Source: Syntrophobacteraceae bacterium (lineage in GTDB: Bacteria > Desulfobacterota > Syntrophobacteria > Syntrophobacterales > Syntrophobacteraceae). From it: 33,436 nt of DNA. The notes beneath the pieces were generated by a model. It did not search any database, had not been told where the DNA came from, and saw nothing but the letters and a program-made list of their open reading frames with translations. Made by a program: the position numbers and the translations under genes. Positions 9,088-16,823 of the stretch are shown here, in pieces. The first letter of the stretch is position 1. Each line of letters starts with the position of its first letter. Where the stretch lies: assembly GCA_013314815.1 (NCBI GenBank), contig JABUEY010000034.1, positions 1 through 33,436 of the forward strand, in the 5' to 3' direction.

Positions 9088-9458
9088 GCGTTTGTCCTTT
9101 TCTGTTGGAATCGAAATCCCGTGACCTGAACTCAGCCTGCTCTGCCGTCTTCCTCACCATGTCCGCTCTGTCGCCGCATAGACACACTCCACCTGCCCGT
9201 ATGGGACCGTTCCTTTCGATCAATACGACCGGACCGGGACATCCTGGTACATGACATCGCCGCAGCATTCTCCGGAAACAGGAGCAAGGCAGGCATGTGC
9301 GGCAGGTTGAGGAAGCCCGGCGTTTGAGGGTGGCGGAAATGGTTCCTGTCATGACTCGTATGGAGTCACCTTAGCACGCCTTTGGTTCGAGTTTAAATGA
9401 ATACCTGAGTGAAATGAATTCTGCGGGTTGAAAGGACGGGTGTCGTGTCCTCATGATC

Positions 9459-9480
9459 GGGCAGGCAGTCCGCCCTGCCC
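9459..9480. other. Intergenic palindrome
   Basis: GGGCAGG (9459-9465) pairs with CCTGCCC (9474-9480) around an 8-base loop. It is a perfect 7-bp stem in the gap between the methyltransferase and tpx genes. Role unknown. Confidence 0.4.
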
Positions 9481-9527
9481 GGTGCATCGGGCAAGACAAG
9501 CGGTAGTCTTCCCTGCGGGACGGGACA

Positions 9528-9565
9528 AAACGGCAGGCGGCCGCAATCCTGCGGCAGCCGCCTGC
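9528..9565 (-). terminator. Branched hairpin terminator after tpx
   Basis: GCAGGCGG (9533-9540) pairs with CCGCCTGC (9558-9565) and encloses a second stem CCGCA/TGCGG (9541-9545, 9550-9554). On the minus strand it is followed by GTTTTG. It lies just after the tpx stop. Confidence 0.65.
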
Positions 9566-9610
9566 AAGAGACATATCGGATGAAAAATTGAATTACAGAG
9601 CCTCAGCCCG

Positions 9611-10132
9611 TTACTTGCCCAGGCATTCGGCTACGGCTTTCAGAGCCGCATCGTAATCGGGTTCATGAGTGATTTCCTTCACCAGTTCCACGTACCGCAC
9701 CGTCCCGCCTCGGTCGACAACGAAAACGGCTCTGGCCAGCAGACGCAGTTCCTTGATGAGGACTCCGTAGTTCATGCCGAAGCTCGCATCCTTGTGATCG
9801 GACAGCGTCGTGACATGACTGACCCCCGCCGCCCCGCACCAGCGCTTCTGGGCGAAAGGAAGATCCATGCTGATGGTGAGGATGACCACGTCGGAACCGA
9901 GACCGGCCGCTTCGGAGTTGAACCGGCGGGTTTCCATGTCACATACGGGCGTATCGAGGGACGGAACCGATGAAAGGACCAGCACTTTGCCGCTGTAGGA
10001 AGACAGGTTGACGGGGGCCAGGCTGTTATCGAGGGCCGCAAAATCGGGGGCCTTGTCCCCGGGCCTGACTTCATTCCCCAGCAGTGTGAGTGGATTTCCC
10101 TGAAAAGTGACTGCGCCGGAGCGTTCTGTCAT
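9611..10132 (-). CDS. tpx: Thiol peroxidase Tpx (atypical 2-Cys peroxiredoxin)
   Basis: Reduces hydrogen peroxide and alkyl hydroperoxides at the expense of thioredoxin. The 173-residue protein has the Tpx layout: FQGNPLTLLG near the start, the peroxidatic cysteine C64 in SLDTPVCDMETRRF, and the resolving cysteine C99 in AQKRWCG, close to positions 61 and 95 of the E. coli protein. The conserved SMDLPFAQKRW loop is also present. ATG 10132 follows AAGGAG by six bases; the frame is open to 10240, but that stretch has no family similarity. It has its own terminator and sits 322 bases from the gene before it, so it is probably a single-gene unit. In an anaerobe it would serve in oxygen-stress defence. 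Confidence 0.95.
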   Translation of the reverse strand: MTERSGAVTFQGNPLTLLGNEVRPGDKAPDFAALDNSLAPVNLSSYSGKVLVLSSVPSLDTPVCDMETRRFNSEAAGLGSDVVILTISMDLPFAQKRWCGAAGVSHVTTLSDHKDASFGMNYGVLIKELRLLARAVFVVDRGGTVRYVELVKEITHEPDYDAALKAVAECLGK

Positions 10133-10454
10133 GAGCTTCTCCTTCTTCGACAATGATTCTGCATCCCTTGAGGGTTGATTCCCTGCCATTGGTTTTCGAA
10201 GTTGCTGTTCTGTCCCGCATCCCCCATTCGGGGCTTTCAACTGACCGCTTTAATAATAATGCGTTCCACTCAAGTCAACTTCATCAGGCGGATTATGAGG
10301 CAGGGATCGCGAAGATCCGGCGAAGCGGCTTCACCCGGATCACCTTGTTCACATTGTTCGTCCTTCCGTCGAGTGCACTGAACAACCGCAGTGCGCTTCG
10401 CGTTTCTCATGGCAGAAGACATGAGAGAAGGCACAGAGGGCACTCCTGGACGCT

Positions 10455-11327
10455 TTACTTTGCATGCCCATAATACTTTTCTTCGGTCTGCTGGATTTCG
10501 GCGAGCCCGACCAGGTCATTGAAGTCGTCAAACAGGATCATGCGATCCTGTAGGTTTTCCAGGTCCCCGGTGCGCAGTAGAGCGTCAAAGAAACGGCTCA
10601 CCGCCTGAGCAATGACGTACGTCGCCGCTGTCGGGTAAATGGCCAGGGAGAATCCGATTTCCTGCAGTCGCTCCGCGGTAAGAACAGGAGTCTTCCCGCC
10701 CGGAACCATGTTGGCCAGGGTGGGGACACGGATTTCCCGGGTTATCGCAGACATCTGCTCCACGGTTTCCGGCGCCTCCACGAAGATGAAATCGGCTCCT
10801 GCATTCACATACCTGTGAGCCCTTTCCAGGGCGTCATTCAAACCGTTTACGGCAATGGCATCGGTCCTGGCCACGATGACAAAATCCGGATCGATACGGG
10901 CATCCACGGCCGCCTTGATCTTGGCCTCCATCTCGAACACGGGGATCACCTGTTTTCCGGACATGTGTCCGCAACGCTTCGGAGCCACCTGGTCCTCGAT
11001 AATCAGCGCCGCCACTCCCGCTTTTTCGTGCAGCCTGACCGTGCGAACGACGTTGGTCACGTTTCCGTGCCCGGTATCGCCGTCCGCAAGAACGGGAAGT
11101 TCCGTCGCGTCGGCAATGCGCCAGGCACAGTCGACCATCTCCGAGAGACCGAGCAGAGAAACATCCGGCTTGCCAAGCAATGCCGCGGTATTGGCATACC
11201 CGGCGGAACACACCGCCTTGAATCCGGTCTTCTGAGCGATTCTCGCACACAAGGCATCGTGAGCGACGGGCACCATCAGTATTTTCTCTTCCATTACGTG
11301 ACGCCTGAACAAAGCTGTCTTCTTCAT
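10455..11327 (-). CDS. Isocitrate lyase / PEP mutase family enzyme
   Basis: Member of the (beta-alpha)8 superfamily that cleaves or forms C-C or C-P bonds at 2-oxo acids. The 290-residue length fits 2-methylisocitrate lyase, 2,3-dimethylmalate lyase or oxaloacetate decarboxylase rather than true isocitrate lyase. Key features are ADGDTGHGN (81-89, Mg2+ site), IIEDQ (109-113) and KRCGH (117-121, the mobile-loop catalytic cysteine signature of lyases). The cysteine loop argues against a phosphonate mutase. There are no prpC or prpD neighbours, so a methylcitrate-cycle role is not supported by context. ATG 11327 is preceded by a G-rich AGGGGGGAC site. It lies 77 bases downstream of the AbrB-ArsM gene on the same strand, and joint transcription is possible. 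Confidence 0.82.
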   Translation of the reverse strand: MKKTALFRRHVMEEKILMVPVAHDALCARIAQKTGFKAVCSAGYANTAALLGKPDVSLLGLSEMVDCAWRIADATELPVLADGDTGHGNVTNVVRTVRLHEKAGVAALIIEDQVAPKRCGHMSGKQVIPVFEMEAKIKAAVDARIDPDFVIVARTDAIAVNGLNDALERAHRYVNAGADFIFVEAPETVEQMSAITREIRVPTLANMVPGGKTPVLTAERLQEIGFSLAIYPTAATYVIAQAVSRFFDALLRTGDLENLQDRMILFDDFNDLVGLAEIQQTEEKYYGHAK

Positions 11328-11404
11328 GTCCCCCCTGTCTCCTCCCGTTTCAACCGCTGGATTCCTCTCACACGACGGGTATCCCATGAACAAACCAGCG
11401 GCGC

Positions 11405-12538
11405 TTAAGGCTTCACCGCCGATACCGCAATGCTCACTACCGATCCGGCCGGGTCCGCGGAATCTTCACCTGAAGCATTCCAGGCGTCCAAAACCTCCCG
11501 GGCGACAGGATCGGAAATCACCACTTCAGCCGGGAAAGCATTTTCGCGCAAAACACGTATCCCCTGAAAACCCGCACTCCCGATGGCGGCAAGATAATCC
11601 TCCTTCATCACCGCACCCGCCACACAACCGACATAAGCTTCCATGGATTGCCTCACCGCCTCGGGAATCTCCTTCAACAATACGATATCCGAGACCATCA
11701 GCCGCCCGCCGGGCTTCAGCACCCGGAAAGCCTCCCGAAACACCTGCTCCTTCTCGGGCGACAGGTTGATCACGCAGTTGGATATCACCACGTCCACGCA
11801 ATCATCGGGAACAGGAAGATGTTCGATCTCCGCCAGCCGGAATTCGACATTCGAATACTCTCCCCGAAGCGCATTGAGCCTTGCCTTTTCAATCATCTCG
11901 GGAGTCATATCCACCCCGATGACCTTTCCCTCGCTTCCCACTTTCCGCGCAGCGAGAAAACAATCGAACCCCGCTCCCGAACCCAGGTCCAGCACAATAT
12001 CCCCCTTATTCAGGGCAGCATGCGCAAGGGGGTTGCCACAGCCGAGTCCAAGGTTTGCGCCTTCCGGCACCGACCCCAATTCTTCCTCTCCATACCCCAG
12101 CTTCCTGCTGATATCCCCTGCTGGATCCTCGCCTCCACAGCAGGAGGTGCTCCCCCCGCAGCAGGGTGCATTTTCGAGTGCAACCTTCGCATAGCCCGTT
12201 CGTACTGCCTTCTTAACTTCTTCAGGCTTCATCTCGCGAGTCTCCTTTCCAGACCTTTCTCCGCCTTCAACCCCTTTCAATACCGGCTCCAGAAAATCCC
12301 TGACATGATCCTCGAGGTGCCGAGCCCTGATCAAAGTCAGGCAGCACACCTCCCCGTCTTTCAGCCAACTGACGACAGCAAGCTTATCTCCCGAACGGAT
12401 GCCCGCCCTGTCGCGCAACTCCTTGGGCAGCACCATCTGCCCCCTTTCATCTATGGAAACGATGGATTCGATGCGGCAGCAGTCCCCTCGATCCAGGTCC
12501 AGACTGCAACTCGACTTTTTCACACGCCTGTTTCCCAT
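11405..12538 (-). CDS. arsM: AbrB-type domain fused to arsenite S-adenosylmethyltransferase
   Basis: The C-terminal two thirds (from about 103) form an ArsM enzyme that methylates arsenite with SAM: the CC pairs at 126-127 and 133-134, VPEGANLGLGCGNP, motif I VLDLGSGAGFD (182-192), and the arsenic-site cysteines in SNCVINL (C254) and VGCVAGA (C305). Residues 19-90 form an AbrB/MazE-like swapped-hairpin domain (ESIVSIDERGQMVLPKELRD, then GDKLAVVSW and a VCCL strand), closely like the AbrB-type protein found beside hgcAB in mercury methylators (from memory). The in-frame fusion has no stop between the parts. M103 at 12232 has its own GGAAAGGAG site nine bases upstream, so a free ArsM may also be made. 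A palindrome resembling an ArsR box lies upstream. No arsR or arsenite pump gene is in the window. Confidence 0.88.
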   Translation of the reverse strand: MGNRRVKKSSCSLDLDRGDCCRIESIVSIDERGQMVLPKELRDRAGIRSGDKLAVVSWLKDGEVCCLTLIRARHLEDHVRDFLEPVLKGVEGGERSGKETREMKPEEVKKAVRTGYAKVALENAPCCGGSTSCCGGEDPAGDISRKLGYGEEELGSVPEGANLGLGCGNPLAHAALNKGDIVLDLGSGAGFDCFLAARKVGSEGKVIGVDMTPEMIEKARLNALRGEYSNVEFRLAEIEHLPVPDDCVDVVISNCVINLSPEKEQVFREAFRVLKPGGRLMVSDIVLLKEIPEAVRQSMEAYVGCVAGAVMKEDYLAAIGSAGFQGIRVLRENAFPAEVVISDPVAREVLDAWNASGEDSADPAGSVVSIAVSAVKP

Positions 12539-12575
12539 GCCCTGCTTCTCCAGCTGTTCTCACCAGGTCGAGAAC

Positions 12576-12610
12576 ATTTTTATATTCTGAATCATCTGAT
12601 TTTTCTGATT
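12576..12610 (-). promoter_or_regulatory. Possible ArsR-like operator and -10 element for the AbrB-ArsM gene
   Basis: AATCATCTGATT (12590-12601) is an inverted repeat of AATCA with two bases between the arms, and a second TCTGATT follows at 12604-12610. On the minus strand TATAAA lies just downstream (about 12577-12582), about 40 bases from the ATG. The AT-rich palindrome at a promoter is reminiscent of ArsR/SmtB operators. No ArsR is visible, and the -35 is poor. Confidence 0.3.
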
Positions 12611-12704
12611 CCTTTGACTTGATGAAATCTATATCATTGCAGCTCAGACATCAAGCTGATTGGCAGTCGTCATGAAATTTTTCCAGTGGAGTGTGAAGTA
12701 AGAA

Positions 12705-12726
12705 AATTCAGGTTCATCCGGCAGAC
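12705..12726 (-). repeat. Composite repeat family, copy R2 (terminal module, inverted)
   Basis: On the minus strand this reads GTCTGCCGGATGAACC followed by TGAATT, the same terminal module and flank as the left end of R4 (17823-17837 inverted). It directly abuts the RAYT transposase scrap. Confidence 0.6.
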
Positions 12727-12814
12727 TTCCAGGAGCCGTGGGCTCACAAGGAACATAGTCGTAACCGGGCAGGCGAATGGATTGTCGTTGATGTCTGTCC
12801 TGGCGGCAGTTCAT
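12727..12814 (-). pseudogene. N-terminal scrap of a REP-associated (RAYT, Y1-type) transposase
   Basis: From ATG 12814 the first 20 residues include RHQRQSIRLPGYDY, which matches the hallmark N-terminus of REP-associated tyrosine transposases (R-R-S-I-R-L-x-G-Y-D-Y). The next expected segment (GAYFVT and the HUH motif) is absent. The reading frame runs instead through a few unrelated residues into repeat R2, where the terminal GCCGGATGAACC is translated as LPDEP. No downstream catalytic tyrosine is found, so this is a dead fragment. RAYTs mobilise REP-type palindromes, so its position between repeats R2 and R3 is telling. Identification rests on a short motif recalled from memory. Confidence 0.55.
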
Positions 12815-12987
12815 ACCCCGAGATCCTCCCTGTATGCGCCCATCGAGAGCCCAATGGGTTTGCGGCGGCGTCCCGCAGGGGCGCGGTATCCTGCAGGGGC
12901 ATTTCTTGCCGTGGAGGCGGTTTTCCCATGGGGGAGGCCGTTCACCGATGTTTTCAGTCTGGACGATTGCGCCTGCTCGCAGGTGCA

Positions 12988-13095
12988 TGGGTTCCCGCCT
13001 TTTGGATGACGCTGTTGCGGGAATGACGGTGGGATGCGGGAATGACGATGTTGTGGGTATTCCACCTTTGTGCGACGATGGTGCGGGGACATGCT
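12988..13095 (+). repeat. Composite repeat family, copy R3
   Basis: Starts with GGTTCCCGCC. It holds two GCGGGAATGACG units (from 13017 and 13037), then GTATTCCACCTTTGTGCGAC, the block also found in R4 and R8, and ends in diverged sequence. The gap 12815-13230 otherwise shows no gene. Confidence 0.7.
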
Positions 13096-13230
13096 CGTCG
13101 AAGGAACCAGGATTCAGGCGGGCAATGAACCTGTTCTACGGTCCTTTGCCCGCCTGGAATGTAGTCCATCGAGATGGGCTTCACCGCTCGAAAGGCGGCT
13201 GAAGGCCATTTTCATTCTAATACCGCTCTA

Positions 13231-13770
13231 TTACCGCAGCAACTCGTACGTTACGGGAGTTGCGTTCATGATATTGTCGATGGAGGCTCCCCGTTCGAAT
13301 ATATCCTTGAGGAATGCTTCCTTTTCCGTCGGGGACAGGTTCGAATCGAATTGAACACCGATCTTCAACCCGGCAAAACCGGCTCGTTTCTCCGTCGGGA
13401 TTCCCATTGCCCTGGAGAAATCGATGTCGCCTTCCACCGTAACCTGGATGTTTTTCACTTCCATCTTTTTCTGCATGGCGAGAAACTGGATGGTTGATAC
13501 GACGCAGGTTCCCAGTGAGACTGCGAGCATCTCGGGAGGAGTGGGTGCGGTATCGTCTGCGCCGAACGCCTTGGGTTGATCCACCCGGACCACATGATCG
13601 CGAACCTTTGCCTCCACAGTACGGTTCCTCACCTCGTTCACCGAAACCTTTACGCTGTAAGGAACCATTCCTTCCTTGCCGGCCGTGGACGCTCCGGTGG
13701 TCTCCTGTGCCGAATGGGCAACAACCACGGACAGGAAGACGAAGAGAACGCAGGTCACCATTTTCTTCAT
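13231..13770 (-). CDS. OsmC-family protein with signal peptide
   Basis: OsmC/Ohr proteins are usually cytoplasmic two-cysteine peroxidases. This 179-residue member has a clear signal peptide (MKKMVTCVLF, hydrophobic core to about residue 18, likely cut after AHSA), so it should act in the periplasm. The OsmC fold is visible: PTPPEMLAVSLGTCVVSTIQ with cysteine C89, then VTVEGDIDF and LKIGVQFDSNLSPTEKE. The region where the second cysteine normally lies reads GASIDNIMNATP and has none, so classical disulfide peroxidase chemistry is doubtful. It starts 33 bases after the DUF169 gene and is probably cotranscribed with it. What it does in the envelope is unknown. Confidence 0.85.
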   Translation of the reverse strand: MKKMVTCVLFVFLSVVVAHSAQETTGASTAGKEGMVPYSVKVSVNEVRNRTVEAKVRDHVVRVDQPKAFGADDTAPTPPEMLAVSLGTCVVSTIQFLAMQKKMEVKNIQVTVEGDIDFSRAMGIPTEKRAGFAGLKIGVQFDSNLSPTEKEAFLKDIFERGASIDNIMNATPVTYELLR

Positions 13771-13803
13771 ACGAAATCCATCCCTTCATCGTCTGAAAAA
13801 ACT

Positions 13804-14625
13804 TCACGGTTTGGAATCCACAAGCGACCGCCAGGTGGGCCTTCCCAGAAAACTTCCCTCCACGTTCCCCTCCATTTCCAGGAACATCTCCCAGGGCATG
13901 GCAAAGGACACGTATTCTGAGCCGAGGAGAGTCCGGACATACTTCCTGGCCGATATATCCGTCAATCCAACGACCGCCCTCGGTTTTTTTGATTTTGCCT
14001 CCCTGAAGGGAAGCAGGCCTATGGTCTGGCACCCTGCGGCCCATGGAATGATCACGTTCTCCATGCCTTCCCTGCCGTAATTGGCAAGGATGACCAGGGC
14101 CGACAATTGATCGGGATTCGCCAGGAAAACCACTGTCTCCGGCTTCTCGATATCGAGATCGATTTCTGCGAGTGGCTTGAAAAGCACGTAGGCGGAAGTG
14201 ATTTCCGTGATGGGAAGCTCCCGCAGCCACTGCTCCACCAGTTCGGGCCTTTTGACATAACCTTCGCCATGAAGAAAATTCTCCGCAAATTCCTTTCCCG
14301 CGCCGCTTTCCAGCGCCTCGCCCACCTGCTTTCCCTTCTCCCACCGGATGTTTCCGGAAGAAAGGAAATAGGTGAAGCAATCGACTCCACCCGGAAAGTG
14401 CAGGTAGGTATTTCCAAACCCCAGCCCCACGCCGCCTCCCCAGCAGCCGTAGGTTTCGCGGTCAAAGGCGGCGGATTTCCCCCTGGCGGCATTGGCGAAC
14501 ATGAACATGACGCAGCCCCATTTGCCCTTCTTGAACTGCAGAGCGTTCTCCGGCTTTGAATCCGCCGTGAGGACGGCAACGGGAGCGTACCTGAGTCCAA
14601 CGGCTTCGGCGATCTTCGATTTCAT
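13804..14625 (-). CDS. DUF169 family protein
   Basis: A 273-residue protein of the DUF169 family, common in anaerobes and methanogens and of unknown biochemical role. Recognisable stretches are GLRYAPVAV near the start, KWGCVMFMFANAARGKSAAFDRETYGC with two cysteines, the glycine-rich CWGGGVGLGFGN, and a C-terminal half with DQLSALVILANYGREGMENV and a GCQTI cysteine. The conserved cysteines suggest a metal or cofactor site, which is inference. ATG 14625 has a strong AGGAGGAGGTGAG site; the frame upstream to 14850 is open but overlaps the decayed regulator gene. It sits between the tetR relic and the osmC-like gene, all on one strand, pointing to one regulated unit. Confidence 0.85.
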   Translation of the reverse strand: MKSKIAEAVGLRYAPVAVLTADSKPENALQFKKGKWGCVMFMFANAARGKSAAFDRETYGCWGGGVGLGFGNTYLHFPGGVDCFTYFLSSGNIRWEKGKQVGEALESGAGKEFAENFLHGEGYVKRPELVEQWLRELPITEITSAYVLFKPLAEIDLDIEKPETVVFLANPDQLSALVILANYGREGMENVIIPWAAGCQTIGLLPFREAKSKKPRAVVGLTDISARKYVRTLLGSEYVSFAMPWEMFLEMEGNVEGSFLGRPTWRSLVDSKP

Positions 14626-14743
14626 GAACTCACCTCCTCCTCCTGGTTTGTCGATTCTCCTGGAACAGCCTCTTTCCCCCTGTCTTGAGCGGGCATCGGA
14701 CAATTGGCCGCCTTCCGGAACAGTAAACCCCACCGGAAGATCC

Positions 14744-15379
14744 TTATGCCTTTCCTGCCCGTGCGGTCTCTCGAACACCCCCCAACGAAAAGCACGCAAT
14801 CTAGTCCGTAAACCGCTCGATATCGGCGGGATCGAAGTCCGCAGGGCCAAGAGCCGCCATCACATGTTTGCCCGTAAAATGATGCAGGCACTGTCCTACG
14901 ATGCTCATGGCACAAAGAAACGTCACTCTTCCCTCTCTTTCGGCCGAACCCTCTTGGCGGATCATTTCGCCGACGATGCCTGACAGGTATGTGTAGAGAG
15001 GCCGTATCGAGCTTTGAACCACTCGATCCAGAGCCGGGCTCGGATCGGCAATCTCCCGGGCCATGAGTTTTCCATGCCAGGCAGGGATCCCTTCATCCAG
15101 CATGCGCTGCAGGAACGAACGAATGAAGGCTCGAAGCTTTTCCTCGGGCCCCGCTCATTCTCCAAGCCCCAGGTCGGGCGGGTACTTCTTCACCGCAGTT
15201 TGATGCAAATGATCGAGGACTGCGGTGTAGAGTCCCTCCTTATCCCGGAAGTGATAGTTCACGGCACCGACATGGACTCCCGCCCGGCTGCAGATCTCCC
15301 TGACCGTCGCCGACCTGAACCCGCGACGGGCAAACACCTCCCCCGCCGCCTCAATCAGCCTTGCCTTCGTTCGATCCAT
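14744..15379 (-). pseudogene. TetR-family regulator (CecR-like) interrupted by two in-frame stops
   Basis: The N-terminal TetR helix-turn-helix is perfect (VREICSRAGVHVGAVNYHF), with GGAGGT before ATG 15379. After residue 74 an in-frame TGA (15155-15157) interrupts the gene. The same frame then continues as PEEKLRAFIRSFLQRMLDEG and the CecR/YbiH-type ligand domain (AMSIVGQCLHHF). A second in-frame stop, TAG at 14801-14803, is followed by IACFSLGGVRETA, the expected last helix, to a TAA at 14744. Overall length (211 codons before the final stop) fits the family. Two nonsense codons without frameshift suggest recent decay. The 74-residue N-terminal piece might still bind DNA weakly. Selenocysteine is unlikely, since the TGA lies in a linker. 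Confidence 0.8.
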
Positions 15380-15403
15380 CGAAACCTCCGTGAAACAGGA
15401 GAA

Positions 15404-15441
15404 CCAAACTCATGTTTGGAACATCTGTTTTATTTTGTCAA
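15404..15441 (-). promoter_or_regulatory. Promoter with overlapping palindromic operators for the tetR-DUF169-osmC unit
   Basis: On the minus strand a perfect -35 TTGACA (15441-15436) is followed after 18 bases by AAACAT (15417-15412). Two palindromes cover the -10 area: ATGTT-TGG-AACAT (15412-15424) and CCAAAC-TCAT-GTTTGG (15404-15419). This is the arrangement expected for autorepression by a TetR protein. The rest of the gap to 15701 shows no gene. Confidence 0.5.
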
Positions 15442-15701
15442 GAATCTTCGAAGGCTGCCACAAACCAAGAAACGCAGTCTCTCGGCTTTTCCCATGCCAT
15501 TCGCCTGAGTCCACCGGACACGATTGTTTCGATTCATGGTGCCGGGAAGCATGTGTTTTGTGCAGGGCATTCATGGCGGCATTTCGGCTCGGCACGTTGG
15601 AGGGAGTGCAAGAATTGCGGAGCAGTATTAATTTGTTGACGAGTAGAACATCATGCACGTCGACGGGCCGCTTCGAGCCGCTCAAGCGAAGGAGAACCGT
15701 A

Positions 15702-16763
15702 ATGAAATCCGACGAAATCAAGGACAGGATCATGGGCACTATCCTGGGGACCCTCATCGGGGATGCTCTGGGAGTGGGCCCCCACTGGTATTACGACCTC
15801 GACGCGTTAAGGCGCGATTATGGGACATGGATCAGCGACTACACGGCGCCACTGCCTCACCGTTACCACGCCGGACTGGAAGCGGGGATGAATTCTCAAA
15901 CCGGGCAGGTTGTCGCGTTTCTACTCGAATCGATCGCCACCAACGGCGGATACGTCGAGGAAGATTTCACCTGGCATCTCGACGGACTTTTCGCGACCCT
16001 GGACGGAACCCCCCACGGCGGACGCTATACCGATCATGCCATGCGTGACGTGTGGAAGGCCCGAAAGGAGGGAAGGGCCTGGAAGGCGGCGGGAAGCTTT
16101 GCCGACACTGCGGAAGCGGCCATTCGAGTTCCGGTGATCGCCGGAAGGTACTGCGGGGATTTTGGAAAGGCCCTGTCGAACATCCTTTCCAATGTGCGGA
16201 TCACTCACATCGACCCGTTTATTGCGGGCCAGTCTACCGCATTCGGACTTGTTGTCCATGCCCTGGTGAACGGTGTGCCTCTGGAGGATGCTCCCGGGTT
16301 CATCCGGTCCGAGGCGAACAAGGCTGGAGTTTCCCTCGCGGTTCCTCTTGTCCATCCTGCTTACGCCGGAACCGGGGAACCGGGATCTTTCACCGAAGAA
16401 GTCCCTTTTATTGATGCGGTGCTTCAGCCTGCATGGGTCCATGCGGCCGCCCGTGATCCGGCAGTGAAGATCGAACCGGCCTGGGCGGCCTGCAGGCTCT
16501 TCGGCCTGGCGTGTACTCTCGGTTTCATGCTTCCAGCCGCTTATTATTTCGCTTCCCGGTTCGAAGGGGATTTCGAGTCCGCCGTGCTTTCCGCGATCAA
16601 CGGTGGGGGCAACAACATGGCTCGGGCAGCCCTGGCGGGAGCCGTATCCGGAGCGATGACCGGGCTGTCCGGAATACCCGAAAGATTCATTTCCGGGCTG
16701 GCGGGTCACAAGCATATCCTCGTGCGTGCATCGAGGATCGCCGACGATGCCGTAGACCACTGA
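15702..16763 (+). CDS. ADP-ribosylglycohydrolase-fold protein with altered metal sites
   Basis: A 353-residue protein of the ADP-ribosylglycohydrolase / J1-crystallin family, all-helical and probably cytoplasmic. The N-terminal helix MGTILGTLIGDALG (11-24) is typical, as are the inner FGKALSNILSNV and the C-terminal AINGGGNNMARAALAGA. Active hydrolases carry a T-D-D-T motif after the first region and G-G-D-T-D-T near the end, which bind two Mg2+. Here the corresponding stretches read NSQTGQ (64-69) and GGGNNM (near 302-307), so most acidic ligands are gone. It is probably either a binding protein or an enzyme of changed chemistry. ATG 15702 has AAGGAG seven bases upstream; the open frame before it is non-coding. 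It converges on the next gene. No ADP-ribosyltransferase or dinitrogenase reductase gene is nearby. Confidence 0.8.
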   Translation: MKSDEIKDRIMGTILGTLIGDALGVGPHWYYDLDALRRDYGTWISDYTAPLPHRYHAGLEAGMNSQTGQVVAFLLESIATNGGYVEEDFTWHLDGLFATLDGTPHGGRYTDHAMRDVWKARKEGRAWKAAGSFADTAEAAIRVPVIAGRYCGDFGKALSNILSNVRITHIDPFIAGQSTAFGLVVHALVNGVPLEDAPGFIRSEANKAGVSLAVPLVHPAYAGTGEPGSFTEEVPFIDAVLQPAWVHAAARDPAVKIEPAWAACRLFGLACTLGFMLPAAYYFASRFEGDFESAVLSAINGGGNNMARAALAGAVSGAMTGLSGIPERFISGLAGHKHILVRASRIADDAVDH

Positions 16764-16823
16764 AACCGTCCTGAAAAGAAACCGTCCCTGCCATCCCGGT
16801 CCGCCCCTCCCCGGAAAGACCGG

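Noticed and set aside
12644-12988. A 114-codon minus-strand ORF as a whole gene
   Set aside because: Only the segment after the internal ATG at 12814 resembles a protein (RAYT N-terminus); the rest is translated repeat and spacer.
15155-15157. In-frame TGA in the tetR frame as a selenocysteine codon
   Set aside because: It falls in a linker where relatives have no cysteine, and a second stop (TAG) occurs later in the same frame; decay is simpler.
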